Shown piece after piece: positions 24,035 through 31,496 of a DNA stretch of 64,000 nt (position 1 is the stretch's first letter; every line of letters begins with the position of its first letter). Both the position numbers and the translations under genes were made by a program. Below the pieces are notes generated by a model. It was given only the letters and a program-made list of their open reading frames with translations, did no database searches and had not been told where the DNA came from. Source of the stretch: Chloroflexota bacterium (GTDB lineage Bacteria; Chloroflexota; Limnocylindria; QHBO01). Where the stretch lies: NCBI GenBank assembly GCA_040902225.1, contig JBBDXT010000007.1:513112-577111 (forward strand), written 5' to 3'.

Positions 24035-25306
24035 GTGGACGTCCTCGTACTCGGCTCTGGGGCGCGCGAACACGCCCTTGCCTGGCGGCTGGCGCGCGAC
24101 GAAGGGGTCGAGCGATTGCGGATCGCGCCGGGCAACGGGGGCACACCGGCCGTGGCCGGTACGGTTCAAGACCTGGACATCCTGGATCCGGCGGCGGTCG
24201 CCCGTCACGCTGCCCGTGAGCGCTACGACCTGGTGGTGATCGGCCCGGAGGCGCCGCTGGCGGCCGGCGTCGCCGACGCGTTGCGGCAGGCCTCGGTCCC
24301 GGTCTTCGGGCCATCTCGTGCCGCCGCGCGCCTCGAGTCGAGCAAGGCGTTCGCCAAGGAGCAGCTGCGCCGGGCCGATATTCCGACCGCTGCCAGCGCC
24401 ATCTTCGATGACCTTGGCGAGGCCCTCGCCTACCTGCGAGCGTCTGACGCGCCTCCGGTGGTCAAGGCCGATTGGCTGGCCGCCGGCAAGGGCGTGGTGG
24501 TTCCCGACAGCCACGAGGACGCGGAGCAAGCGATCCGCGAGCTGATCGGCGACGCGCCCCAGGGCGCCCGGGTGCTGCTCGAGGAACGCCTGAGCGGGCG
24601 AGAGGTCTCGGTCTTCGCGCTGGTGAGCGACGAGTCGGTCGTCCCGCTCGGTGCGGCATGCGATTACAAGCGCCTGCGTGACGGGGACGAGGGGCCGAAC
24701 ACCGGCGGGATGGGCGCCTACACGCCAGTCCCGTGGTTCGGAACGGCAGAGACGGACCAGGCCGTGGCGACCATCTTCGAACCGATCGCCTGGCGCATGG
24801 CCCGCGACGGGACACCCTACCGTGGGGTCCTGTACGCGGGGCTGATGCTGACCGACGCGGGCCCGATGGTGCTGGAGTTCAACGCACGCTTCGGCGATCC
24901 CGAGGCACAGGCTCTCCTTCCGCTGCTGGACGGGAACCTGGCCACGGCGCTCCTGGGCGTGGCGGTCGGCGACCGTCGGGCGATGGAGGGCTCATTGGCC
25001 ACCCGACCGGGAGCCGCCGCGGCGGTGGTCGTCGCCTCGGAAGGGTACCCGGAGTCGCCCGTCGTCGGGCGCCCGCTGACTGGAGGCGAGCCATCGGGGC
25101 CGGACGACGCTGGCCCCATCCTGCGATTTCATGCCGGCACCGCCACCGCGCGGTCGGGGTACACCTCGTCGGGCGGGCGCGCACTCACCGTGGTCGGCCT
25201 CGGTCCGGACCTCGGAACAGCTCGGGATGAGGCGTACCGGGGCGTCGCCGGCATCGGTCTGGCTGGGAGCCAGCACCGGACGGACATCGCCCTACGCGAG
25301 CTCTAG
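24035..25306 (+). CDS. purD: Phosphoribosylamine-glycine ligase (GAR synthetase)
   Basis: Second step of de novo purine synthesis: joins phosphoribosylamine and glycine with ATP. The 423-residue ATP-grasp protein shows the N-terminal VLVLGSGAREHALAWRL, the ATP-grasp segment VVKADWLAAGKGVVV, DYKRLRDGDEGPNTGGMGAYTP and FNARFGDPEAQALLPLL with metal-binding residues. The start is GTG 24035, 5 nt after the UPF0182 stop, without a Shine-Dalgarno, so translation may be coupled. Length is typical. Confidence 0.97.
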   Translation: MDVLVLGSGAREHALAWRLARDEGVERLRIAPGNGGTPAVAGTVQDLDILDPAAVARHAARERYDLVVIGPEAPLAAGVADALRQASVPVFGPSRAAARLESSKAFAKEQLRRADIPTAASAIFDDLGEALAYLRASDAPPVVKADWLAAGKGVVVPDSHEDAEQAIRELIGDAPQGARVLLEERLSGREVSVFALVSDESVVPLGAACDYKRLRDGDEGPNTGGMGAYTPVPWFGTAETDQAVATIFEPIAWRMARDGTPYRGVLYAGLMLTDAGPMVLEFNARFGDPEAQALLPLLDGNLATALLGVAVGDRRAMEGSLATRPGAAAAVVVASEGYPESPVVGRPLTGGEPSGPDDAGPILRFHAGTATARSGYTSSGGRALTVVGLGPDLGTARDEAYRGVAGIGLAGSQHRTDIALREL

Positions 25307-25343
25307 TCCGTCGGCCGCTCGCCCGCGGGATATCCTAGGACCG

Positions 25344-25835
25344 ATGACCTCCAAGCCCATGGTCGCCGTCATCTGCGGCTCCCGATCCGACCTGCCGGCC
25401 CTCAAAGGCTGCTTCGATGTCCTGGATGACTATGCGATCGCATGGGAGGCGAGCGTCATCAGCGCTCATCGCCAACCGCAGGCGCTCGCCGGCTACGTTC
25501 GGGACGCGGAGGCGCGCGGGGTGCGCATCTTCGTGGGTGCCGCCGGGATGGCCGCGCACCTGCCCGGCGTGCTCGCCTCGCTGACCGCGAGACCGGTGAT
25601 CGGCGTGCCGCTCGACGCGGGCGCGCTCGGTGGTGCCGACGCGCTGTACAGCGTGGTCCAGATGCCGCCCGGCGTCCCGGTTGCAGCGGTCGCCATCGGC
25701 TCCGGTGGGGCGAAGAATGCAGCGCACCTGGCGGCGCGCATCCTGGCGCTCGGCGATGCCGCCCTCGCCACGCAGGTGGATGGGGTGCGCGCAAAGCTGG
25801 CGGATGCGGCCGAGCTGGATATCGATCCCAGATGA
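25344..25835 (+). CDS. purE: N5-carboxyaminoimidazole ribonucleotide mutase
   Basis: Rearranges N5-CAIR to CAIR in purine synthesis. The 163-residue protein has the CGSRSDLPALKG start, SAHRQP with the catalytic His, and the FVGAAGMAAHLPGVLASLT and GVPLDAGALGGADALYSVVQMPPGVPVA core split over residues 68-115. The partner purK is not in the window. A TATCCT hexamer (25331-25336) ends 7 nt before ATG 25344, and AGGA lies between them. The stop overlaps the purB start (ATGA), which begins a seven-gene chain of overlapping genes. Confidence 0.96.
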   Translation: MTSKPMVAVICGSRSDLPALKGCFDVLDDYAIAWEASVISAHRQPQALAGYVRDAEARGVRIFVGAAGMAAHLPGVLASLTARPVIGVPLDAGALGGADALYSVVQMPPGVPVAAVAIGSGGAKNAAHLAARILALGDAALATQVDGVRAKLADAAELDIDPR

Positions 25836-27151
25836 TCGACCGGTATGCGCTGCCGGAGCTGCGGGAGCTCTTCTCGGAGCAGCACAAGCTGGACCTCTGG
25901 TTGCGGATCGAGCTGCTGGCGGTGGAGGCGAGGCACGCCGCCGGCCTCGTGCCGGACGACGACTGGGAGCGAATCAGCGCCTCCGCCGGGAGCATCGACG
26001 GGGCACGGGCCCACGAGATCGAGCAGGAGTCGCAGCACGACGTGATCGCCTTTCTGCGATCGGTCACCGAGCGGCTGGGCCCGGAGGGGCGCTGGCTGCA
26101 TTTCGGTTTGACCAGCTCCGACGTCCTGGACACTGCCACCGCGGTCGTGCTGCGCGACGCGACCCGCTTCGTGGAGGAGGAGCTGCGCAAGCTGGCAGAG
26201 CTGCTGGGCGGGATGGCGCTCGAGCATCGGTCCACCCCGATGGTCGGTCGCAGCCACGGCATCCATGCCGAGCCGATCACCTTCGGATTCAAGGCGGCCG
26301 GCTGGCTGGCCGAGGTGCAGCGCGACCAGGCGCGGCTGACGCGCGCACGGGAGGGGATCGCGGTCGGCAAGATCTCCGGCGCGGTGGGCACGCATGCCCA
26401 TGTCGGCGCCGACGTGGAGGAGTTCGTGTGCCGCTCGCTGGGGCTCGGCGTCGACCCCGCCTCGACCCAGGTGGTGAGCCGCGATCGGCATGCCGAGCTG
26501 CTGACGGCGCTGGCCATCCTGGGTGGGACGCTGGAACGGATGGCGGTCGAGGTCCGGCACCTGCAGCGCACGGAAGTGGCCGAGGCGTTCGAGCCGTTCG
26601 GCGCCGGCCAGCAGGGGAGCAGCGCGATGCCCCACAAGCGCAATCCGGTGATCGCCGAGCGGATCAGCGGCCTGGCCCGCCTGCTGCGAGCTGACGCGCT
26701 GGTCGGCCTCGAGAACATGGCCCTGTGGCATGAGCGCGACATCAGCCACTCCAGCGCCGAGCGCTTTGTCTTCGAACGAGCCCTTGGCGTCGCCGGCTAC
26801 GCCACCCGATCCATGACCGGGCTGCTCGGCGGCCTGGAGATCGACGCGGGCCGGATGGCGCGCAACCTCGACCTCCTGGGGGGGATGGTCCACTCCGAGG
26901 CGCTCCTGCTGGCCATGATCGCCAAGGGGGCCGACCGCCAGGAGGCCTACCGCCTGGTGCAGGCGGCCGCCAGGCGCGCCTGGTCCGGAGAGAGCAGCTT
27001 CCGCGCGGCGCTGGGTGCGGATGCGGAGGTCGGGCGGTGGCTCTCCACCGACGAAGTGGAGAAGGCCATGACCATGCAGCCGCACCTGGATGGCATCGAG
27101 GCGACCTATCGCGCACTGGGCCTGGCCGCGGTGGACGGGAACCGCGGATGA
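25832..27151 (+). CDS. purB: Adenylosuccinate lyase
   Basis: Cleaves SAICAR to AICAR and adenylosuccinate to AMP, releasing fumarate in both. The 439-residue fumarase-superfamily enzyme has LTSSDVLDTATA, the GRSHGIHAEPIT segment with the catalytic His, and the signature loop GSSAMPHKRNPV with the catalytic Ser. The C-terminal all-helical domain is complete. ATG 25832 overlaps the purE stop, and its own stop overlaps the next gene's ATG. It fits both the IMP-forming cluster here and the AMP branch with purA. Confidence 0.97.
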   Translation: MIDRYALPELRELFSEQHKLDLWLRIELLAVEARHAAGLVPDDDWERISASAGSIDGARAHEIEQESQHDVIAFLRSVTERLGPEGRWLHFGLTSSDVLDTATAVVLRDATRFVEEELRKLAELLGGMALEHRSTPMVGRSHGIHAEPITFGFKAAGWLAEVQRDQARLTRAREGIAVGKISGAVGTHAHVGADVEEFVCRSLGLGVDPASTQVVSRDRHAELLTALAILGGTLERMAVEVRHLQRTEVAEAFEPFGAGQQGSSAMPHKRNPVIAERISGLARLLRADALVGLENMALWHERDISHSSAERFVFERALGVAGYATRSMTGLLGGLEIDAGRMARNLDLLGGMVHSEALLLAMIAKGADRQEAYRLVQAAARRAWSGESSFRAALGADAEVGRWLSTDEVEKAMTMQPHLDGIEATYRALGLAAVDGNRG

Positions 27152-28068
27152 GCGGGCAAGCGAGGTGGGTCGGAAATGCGGCGGTCGCAGCGCGCGTGGC
27201 CGCGGATCGCGGGGAGCTGTGGCTGCCCGGGGCGCTGGGCGCCCTCACCTACCTCGCCTGGCTGCCGCTGGTGCTCACCGTTGCCGCTCCCCCGCGGACC
27301 AGCGATATCGCCTTCCTGGGGGCCGGCCTCATCGGCTCGGAGCTCTTTCCGCTCAACCTGATCCTGATCGCCGCGCTCGCGGCGCTGGGTGTCCTGATCG
27401 CCTGCCTGCTCGCGGCCTTTGCCGAGGTGGCCCTTCTGCGCGCGCAGGGCCTAGGTACGCCTGATCGCTCGATGACGCGGGAGCTCGAGGTTGCCCTCAG
27501 CGTGACGCTGCTGGCGGTGCTGCCTGCGGTGGCGGTGGGCGCTGCGCTGGTCAGCGGTGCCGCGGCGGTTGCGCCCGCCGAGTTCGGGGCGCCCGACCTG
27601 GGGGCGCCCCTGGCGCTGCGCATCGCCCTCCGCCTCGCACCGCTGCTGGCGGCGTTCGCCCTCGTTGCATGGCTCGGACAGGCCTTCGGCGCGGTGGCGC
27701 TGCGAAAGGCCGTCGGCCCGGGTGCCATGCCGGTCGGCGACGCGCTGAAGTCAGCCGGGCGAGACCTGTTCCGCCGACCGATGCGCCTGCTTGGGCTGGC
27801 GCTGACCTCATTCCTGGCCGACCTCCTGGCGGTCGCCCTTGCGGTCGCGTTGCTGCGCGTCCTGTGGGCGCCCATCAGCGTCGAGCTTGCAGGTGGGCAG
27901 CTGGTCAGCCCTGCGGCGCTCCTGCTGCTGGTAGGCTTCGTGGCGATCTGGCTGGCCGTCACATTGGCCTTCGGAGCGCTGCATGTCCTGGTCTCGACGT
28001 GGTGGTCGCTCGAGGTCGGAACGTCCGGATGGGAGGCCCGGCCAGAGGCGCAGGAGGCACAGCGCTGA
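27148..28068 (+). CDS. Multi-pass membrane protein of unknown function
   Basis: A 306-residue hydrophobic protein with about six or seven predicted helices, very rich in Ala, Leu and Val. No catalytic or binding motif is visible. It resembles DUF4013/YciC-like bacterial membrane proteins in overall layout only. The ATG overlaps the purB stop (ATGA), and its stop overlaps the likely start of the MgtC-like gene. It is therefore locked into the pur operon by translational coupling although no purine role is evident; nucleobase transport is conceivable but not shown. Confidence 0.7.
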   Translation: MSGQARWVGNAAVAARVAADRGELWLPGALGALTYLAWLPLVLTVAAPPRTSDIAFLGAGLIGSELFPLNLILIAALAALGVLIACLLAAFAEVALLRAQGLGTPDRSMTRELEVALSVTLLAVLPAVAVGAALVSGAAAVAPAEFGAPDLGAPLALRIALRLAPLLAAFALVAWLGQAFGAVALRKAVGPGAMPVGDALKSAGRDLFRRPMRLLGLALTSFLADLLAVALAVALLRVLWAPISVELAGGQLVSPAALLLLVGFVAIWLAVTLAFGALHVLVSTWWSLEVGTSGWEARPEAQEAQR

Positions 28069-28574
28069 TCCCCGAACTCGGCTTCCGTCTCGAACTCGAG
28101 CTGGTGGGACGCATGGCGGTCGGCCTGGTCCTGGGGGCGGTGATCGGCTTCGAGCGCGAGCTGCACCACCAGCCTGCGGGGTTCCGGACCCATTCGCTGG
28201 TGGCGGTCGGATCGGCCCTCTTCACCATCGTCTCGGCCTACGGGTTCGCCGGATCCGCGGTCGACCCGACCCGCATCGCCGCCCAGATCGTGTCCGGGAT
28301 CGGCTTCATCGGGGCGGGCACCATCCTCCAGCACCGCGGCAGCGTTCGCGGCCTGACCACCGCCGCATCGCTCTGGTCGGTGGCGGCCGTGGGCATGGCG
28401 GCCGGGGCGGGGATGCTGGCCATCGCGACGGTGGGCACGCTCCTGATCCTGGTGGTCCTCTCGCTCCTCGACCGCATCGAGGAATTCGCTCGGCGGCGCC
28501 TGGGGATCCGAGCCGAATCGCCTGAGTCGATTGACGAGCGGTCGGCCGACGGCCGAACCCAGGACCTGCCATGA
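28065..28574 (+). CDS. MgtC/SapB family membrane protein, possible CTG start
   Basis: MgtC-like membrane protein of about 169 residues. Members modulate Mg2+ or phosphate physiology, and the biochemical activity is unresolved. The signature is clear: MAVGLVLGAVIGFERELHHQ, AGFRTHSLVAVGSAL, and GIGFIGAGTILQHRGSVRGLTTAASLW. The start is unusual: CTG 28065 lies 7 nt after a perfect AGGAGG and overlaps the preceding stop (CTGA), mirroring the ATGA junctions around it. Alternatives are ATG 28029, overlapping the previous gene by 40 nt, or GTG 28104, which would cut into the first helix. The stop overlaps purC (ATGA). Confidence 0.8.
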   Translation: MIPELGFRLELELVGRMAVGLVLGAVIGFERELHHQPAGFRTHSLVAVGSALFTIVSAYGFAGSAVDPTRIAAQIVSGIGFIGAGTILQHRGSVRGLTTAASLWSVAAVGMAAGAGMLAIATVGTLLILVVLSLLDRIEEFARRRLGIRAESPESIDERSADGRTQDLP

Positions 28575-29470
28575 CGCTCACGGAGTCGGTGATCCCGGGG
28601 CTGACCCTGCTCCATCGCGGCAAGGTGCGGGAGACGTACGCCGTCGGCGAGGATCGTCTGCTGCTGGTGGCGACCGATCGCCTCTCCGCCTTCGACGTGG
28701 TCTTCGAGCAACCGATCCCCGACAAGGGGAGGCTCCTGACGGCGCTCTCGGCGTTCTGGTTCAGGCAGCTCGAATCCCTTGGCCCGACCCACTTTCTGTC
28801 GACCGATGCGGACCAGCTGCCGCCCGCCGCCTGCGGCCCGGAGCTGGCAGGTCGCGTCACCCTGGCGCGGCGCGCACAACGGATCGATGCCGAATGCGTC
28901 GTGCGCGGCTACCTGGCGGGGTCGGGCTGGGCCGAGTACCGGGCCAGCGGCGAGGTGGGAGGACATCGGTTGCCAGGGGGTCTGCGCGAGGCCGATCAGC
29001 TGCCCGAGCCGATCTTCACGCCCTCGACCAAGGCAGAGGTCGGGCATGACGAGAACATCACCCGCCAGCGGCTGGCCGAGATGGTGGGCGCCGAGCTCGC
29101 CCGCGAGCTGGAAGAGCGGTCGCTGGCCCTGTATCGCGCCGGCGCCACGCGGGCGGCCGAGGTGGGGCTGATCCTGGCCGACACGAAATTCGAATTCGGC
29201 TGGATCGATGGTGCCGTGGCGCTCATCGACGAGCTGCTGACGCCGGACTCGTCGCGCTTCTGGGATGCGGGACTCTATCAGCCGGGCTCCAGCCCGCCGT
29301 CGTTCGACAAGCAATACGTGCGCGATTTCGTGGCCGGATCAGGCTGGAACCGCGAGCCGCCAGCCCCCCGCCTGCCGGACGAGGTGATCGACGGGACGCG
29401 GGAGCGCTACGCCACGGCCTACGAGCGGCTGACCGGCGAGACGTGGCGCCCGGGGGAGGGATCGGCCTGA
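28571..29470 (+). CDS. purC: SAICAR synthetase
   Basis: Phosphoribosylaminoimidazole-succinocarboxamide synthase, joining CAIR and aspartate with ATP. The 299-residue length matches the long, yeast-like form. Family features are HRGKVRETYAVGEDRLLLVATDRLSAFD at the N-terminus (two consecutive blocks), ECVVRGYLAGSGW around residue 115, and LADTKFEFGW at about 200. The start overlaps the MgtC-like stop. The stop shares one base with purS (TGATG). Confidence 0.97.
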   Translation: MTLTESVIPGLTLLHRGKVRETYAVGEDRLLLVATDRLSAFDVVFEQPIPDKGRLLTALSAFWFRQLESLGPTHFLSTDADQLPPAACGPELAGRVTLARRAQRIDAECVVRGYLAGSGWAEYRASGEVGGHRLPGGLREADQLPEPIFTPSTKAEVGHDENITRQRLAEMVGAELARELEERSLALYRAGATRAAEVGLILADTKFEFGWIDGAVALIDELLTPDSSRFWDAGLYQPGSSPPSFDKQYVRDFVAGSGWNREPPAPRLPDEVIDGTRERYATAYERLTGETWRPGEGSA

Positions 29471-29748
29471 TGCGCTGGCTGGCGGAGGTCCATGTCCGGC
29501 TGCGGCCGGGGATCGCTGACCCGGAGGGACAGACCATCGCCGGCGGGCTGCGCTCGCTCGGCTTCGAGGATGTGGCTGAGGTGCGCGCCGGCAAGCTGCT
29601 CCGAGTCATGTTTGAGGCTGCTGACCGCGCGAGCGCGGAGGCGGCCGTGGCGCAGATGTGCAGCCGGCTGCTCGCCAATCCGGTCATGGAGACGGCCGAC
29701 TGGGAGCTGACCGTCGACGAGTCCGTGGCGGTGGGCATCGAATCGTGA
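29470..29748 (+). CDS. purS: FGAM synthase subunit PurS
   Basis: Small structural subunit of the three-part formylglycinamidine ribonucleotide synthase with PurQ and PurL. The 92-residue protein has the usual alternating beta-alpha pattern: VHVRLRPGIADPEGQ, LRSLGFEDVAEVRAGKLL and MCSRLLANPVMETADWEL. ATG 29470 shares a base with the purC stop and has GGAGGG upstream within purC. The stop overlaps the purQ GTG. Its presence shows that the PurL here is the small type needing separate subunits. Confidence 0.95.
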   Translation: MRWLAEVHVRLRPGIADPEGQTIAGGLRSLGFEDVAEVRAGKLLRVMFEAADRASAEAAVAQMCSRLLANPVMETADWELTVDESVAVGIES

Positions 29749-30473
29749 GTCGCGCGCCGCGCGTCGCCGTCCTCGTCTTTCCGGGGACCTGGAGCGACCG
29801 CGACTTCGCGCACGTCGCCGGCCTCGTCGGCTGGGACGCGCGGATGGTGTGGCACACCGAGGTCGACCTCGGCGACGCGGATGCGGTCGTGCTTCCGGGC
29901 GGCTTCGCCCACGGCGACCATCTGCGGACCGGGGCGATCGCTCGCTTCTCCCCGGTGATGCCCGCGGTCGAGGCCTTCGCCGCGGCAGGTGGGGCCGTCC
30001 TTGGCTCCTGCAACGGCTTCCAGATCCTCACCGAGGCCGGGATCCTGCCGGGGGTCCTGCTGCGGAACGACCACCTGCAGTTCCGCTGCGACTGGCAGCC
30101 GCTGCGGGTCGAGGGGGCCACCGGTCCCTGGCTCGGCGAGCTGCACGCGGGCGAGACGATCCGCCTGCCGATCTCGCACGGTGAGGGTCGCTACTACGCC
30201 GAGGCGCCGGTCCTCGACGAGCTCGAGGCGACGGGTCGTGTCGTGCTGCGCTATGCCGATGGGGACGGGACCGTGACCCCCGACGGCAACCCCAATGGCT
30301 CGCTGCGATCGATCGCCGGGATCGTCAACGAGCGCGGCAACGTGCTCGGCCTGATGCCCCACCCGGAGCGCGCGGCCGAGGCCGAGGTGGGCGGAACCGA
30401 CGGTCTCCGGATCCTGCGCGCTCTCGACGCGTGGCTGGTCATGCAGCCGGCAGCGGCGGAGCGTCGGCTATGA
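29745..30473 (+). CDS. purQ: FGAM synthase glutaminase subunit PurQ
   Basis: Class I glutamine amidotransferase that feeds ammonia to PurL. The 242-residue protein shows PGTWSDRDF at the N-terminus, the nucleophile Cys in VLGSCNGFQIL, and the His/Glu pair in GLMPHPERA. The usual GICNG is GSCNG here, with the Cys kept. GTG 29745 overlaps the purS stop (GTGA). It ends the overlap chain that starts at purE. Confidence 0.96.
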   Translation: MSRAPRVAVLVFPGTWSDRDFAHVAGLVGWDARMVWHTEVDLGDADAVVLPGGFAHGDHLRTGAIARFSPVMPAVEAFAAAGGAVLGSCNGFQILTEAGILPGVLLRNDHLQFRCDWQPLRVEGATGPWLGELHAGETIRLPISHGEGRYYAEAPVLDELEATGRVVLRYADGDGTVTPDGNPNGSLRSIAGIVNERGNVLGLMPHPERAAEAEVGGTDGLRILRALDAWLVMQPAAAERRL

Positions 30474-30515
30474 TTCGATGCCTCCGAAGCGGTCCTGATG
30501 GAGGTCCATCGCCCG

Positions 30516-31496
30516 ATGCAGGATGATGAGCGGGACCACCGCGACGCAGCGGCCGAGCAGCCCGCTGAGCCCGCTGAGCCGCCCCCGCCCGCTGAGCCGG
30601 CCGAGCTGGCCACGGAGGCGGCCGATCAGCCGGGTGAGCCGGTAGCGGAAGCGCAGCCAGGCCTGGCGCCGAGTGAGGCCGAGGCATGGGTCGTCCCACC
30701 ACCACAGACCCCTTCCAATCCCGACGTGATCCCCGCGCATCCCGTGCCGGCGACGCCGCTCAGCGAGGGGACGGTCTGCCCGCGTTGCGGCACCGACAAC
30801 CGGCCAGGGATCGCCTTCTGCCGCGCCTGCGGCCAGCGCCTGATGGCCCCGGGCGCTCCCGCCGCGGTTGAGCGCCCCACTCCTCCGGAGGGGACGCAGG
30901 CCTGCCCTCGCTGCGGAACCCACAATCGCGCCGGCGTCGCCTTCTGCCAGAACTGCGGCGCGAACCTCCGACCCGCCGACGCAGCGGCCGAGCCCGCACC
31001 GACCACGGCTCCGACCCCCGAGGCCCCGCGGCGGGCCATCCTCGGCCCGATCGTGCTCCTGATCGGGGCGGCTGGCCTGCTGATGGGCTGGCTGCTCCCC
31101 TTTGCATTCGGAGGCGCGTCGCTCTGGGACCGCTCGTATGGTGCGCCGGGCGGTTACGGCATCGGCTTCTGGCAGGGCTACCCCGACGGCCAGATCAGCG
31201 AGACCGCCTACTTCGGGCTGGCAGCTCCCGTCCCGATCCTGGTCGGGCTCCTGGTGATTCTGGCCGGGGCCGGACTGCTGCGGGCCGCGCCCGGCAGGGT
31301 TCAGCGCATCGCCGTGCTGGTGGCGCTCGCCTGGGGGCTGGGACTGGTTGCCCTCTTCCTGGTGGTCGAGCTGCTCGGCGGACCGGGCGGCGACATGGTC
31401 CAGGTCCTCCGCGCCCTGTCGCCGGGCGGGATCATCTTCCTGCTGGCCGGACTGATCGTCGCCATCGGCACCCTGACCCGCCTGTGGCGAGCCTGA
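30516..31496 (+). CDS. Membrane protein with two N-terminal zinc ribbons
   Basis: A 326-residue protein with a disordered Pro/Glu/Ala-rich N-terminus (about 85 residues), two successive zinc ribbons (CPRCGTDNRPGIAFCRACG and CPRCGTHNRAGVAFCQNCG) and about four transmembrane helices. The ribbons are close copies. Function unknown; such proteins are common in Chloroflexota. ATG 30516 has GGAGGT 10 nt upstream; ATG 30498 lacks a Shine-Dalgarno. Its last 13 nt overlap purL, so it is coupled to purine genes without an obvious role there. Confidence 0.75.
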   Translation: MQDDERDHRDAAAEQPAEPAEPPPPAEPAELATEAADQPGEPVAEAQPGLAPSEAEAWVVPPPQTPSNPDVIPAHPVPATPLSEGTVCPRCGTDNRPGIAFCRACGQRLMAPGAPAAVERPTPPEGTQACPRCGTHNRAGVAFCQNCGANLRPADAAAEPAPTTAPTPEAPRRAILGPIVLLIGAAGLLMGWLLPFAFGGASLWDRSYGAPGGYGIGFWQGYPDGQISETAYFGLAAPVPILVGLLVILAGAGLLRAAPGRVQRIAVLVALAWGLGLVALFLVVELLGGPGGDMVQVLRALSPGGIIFLLAGLIVAIGTLTRLWRA

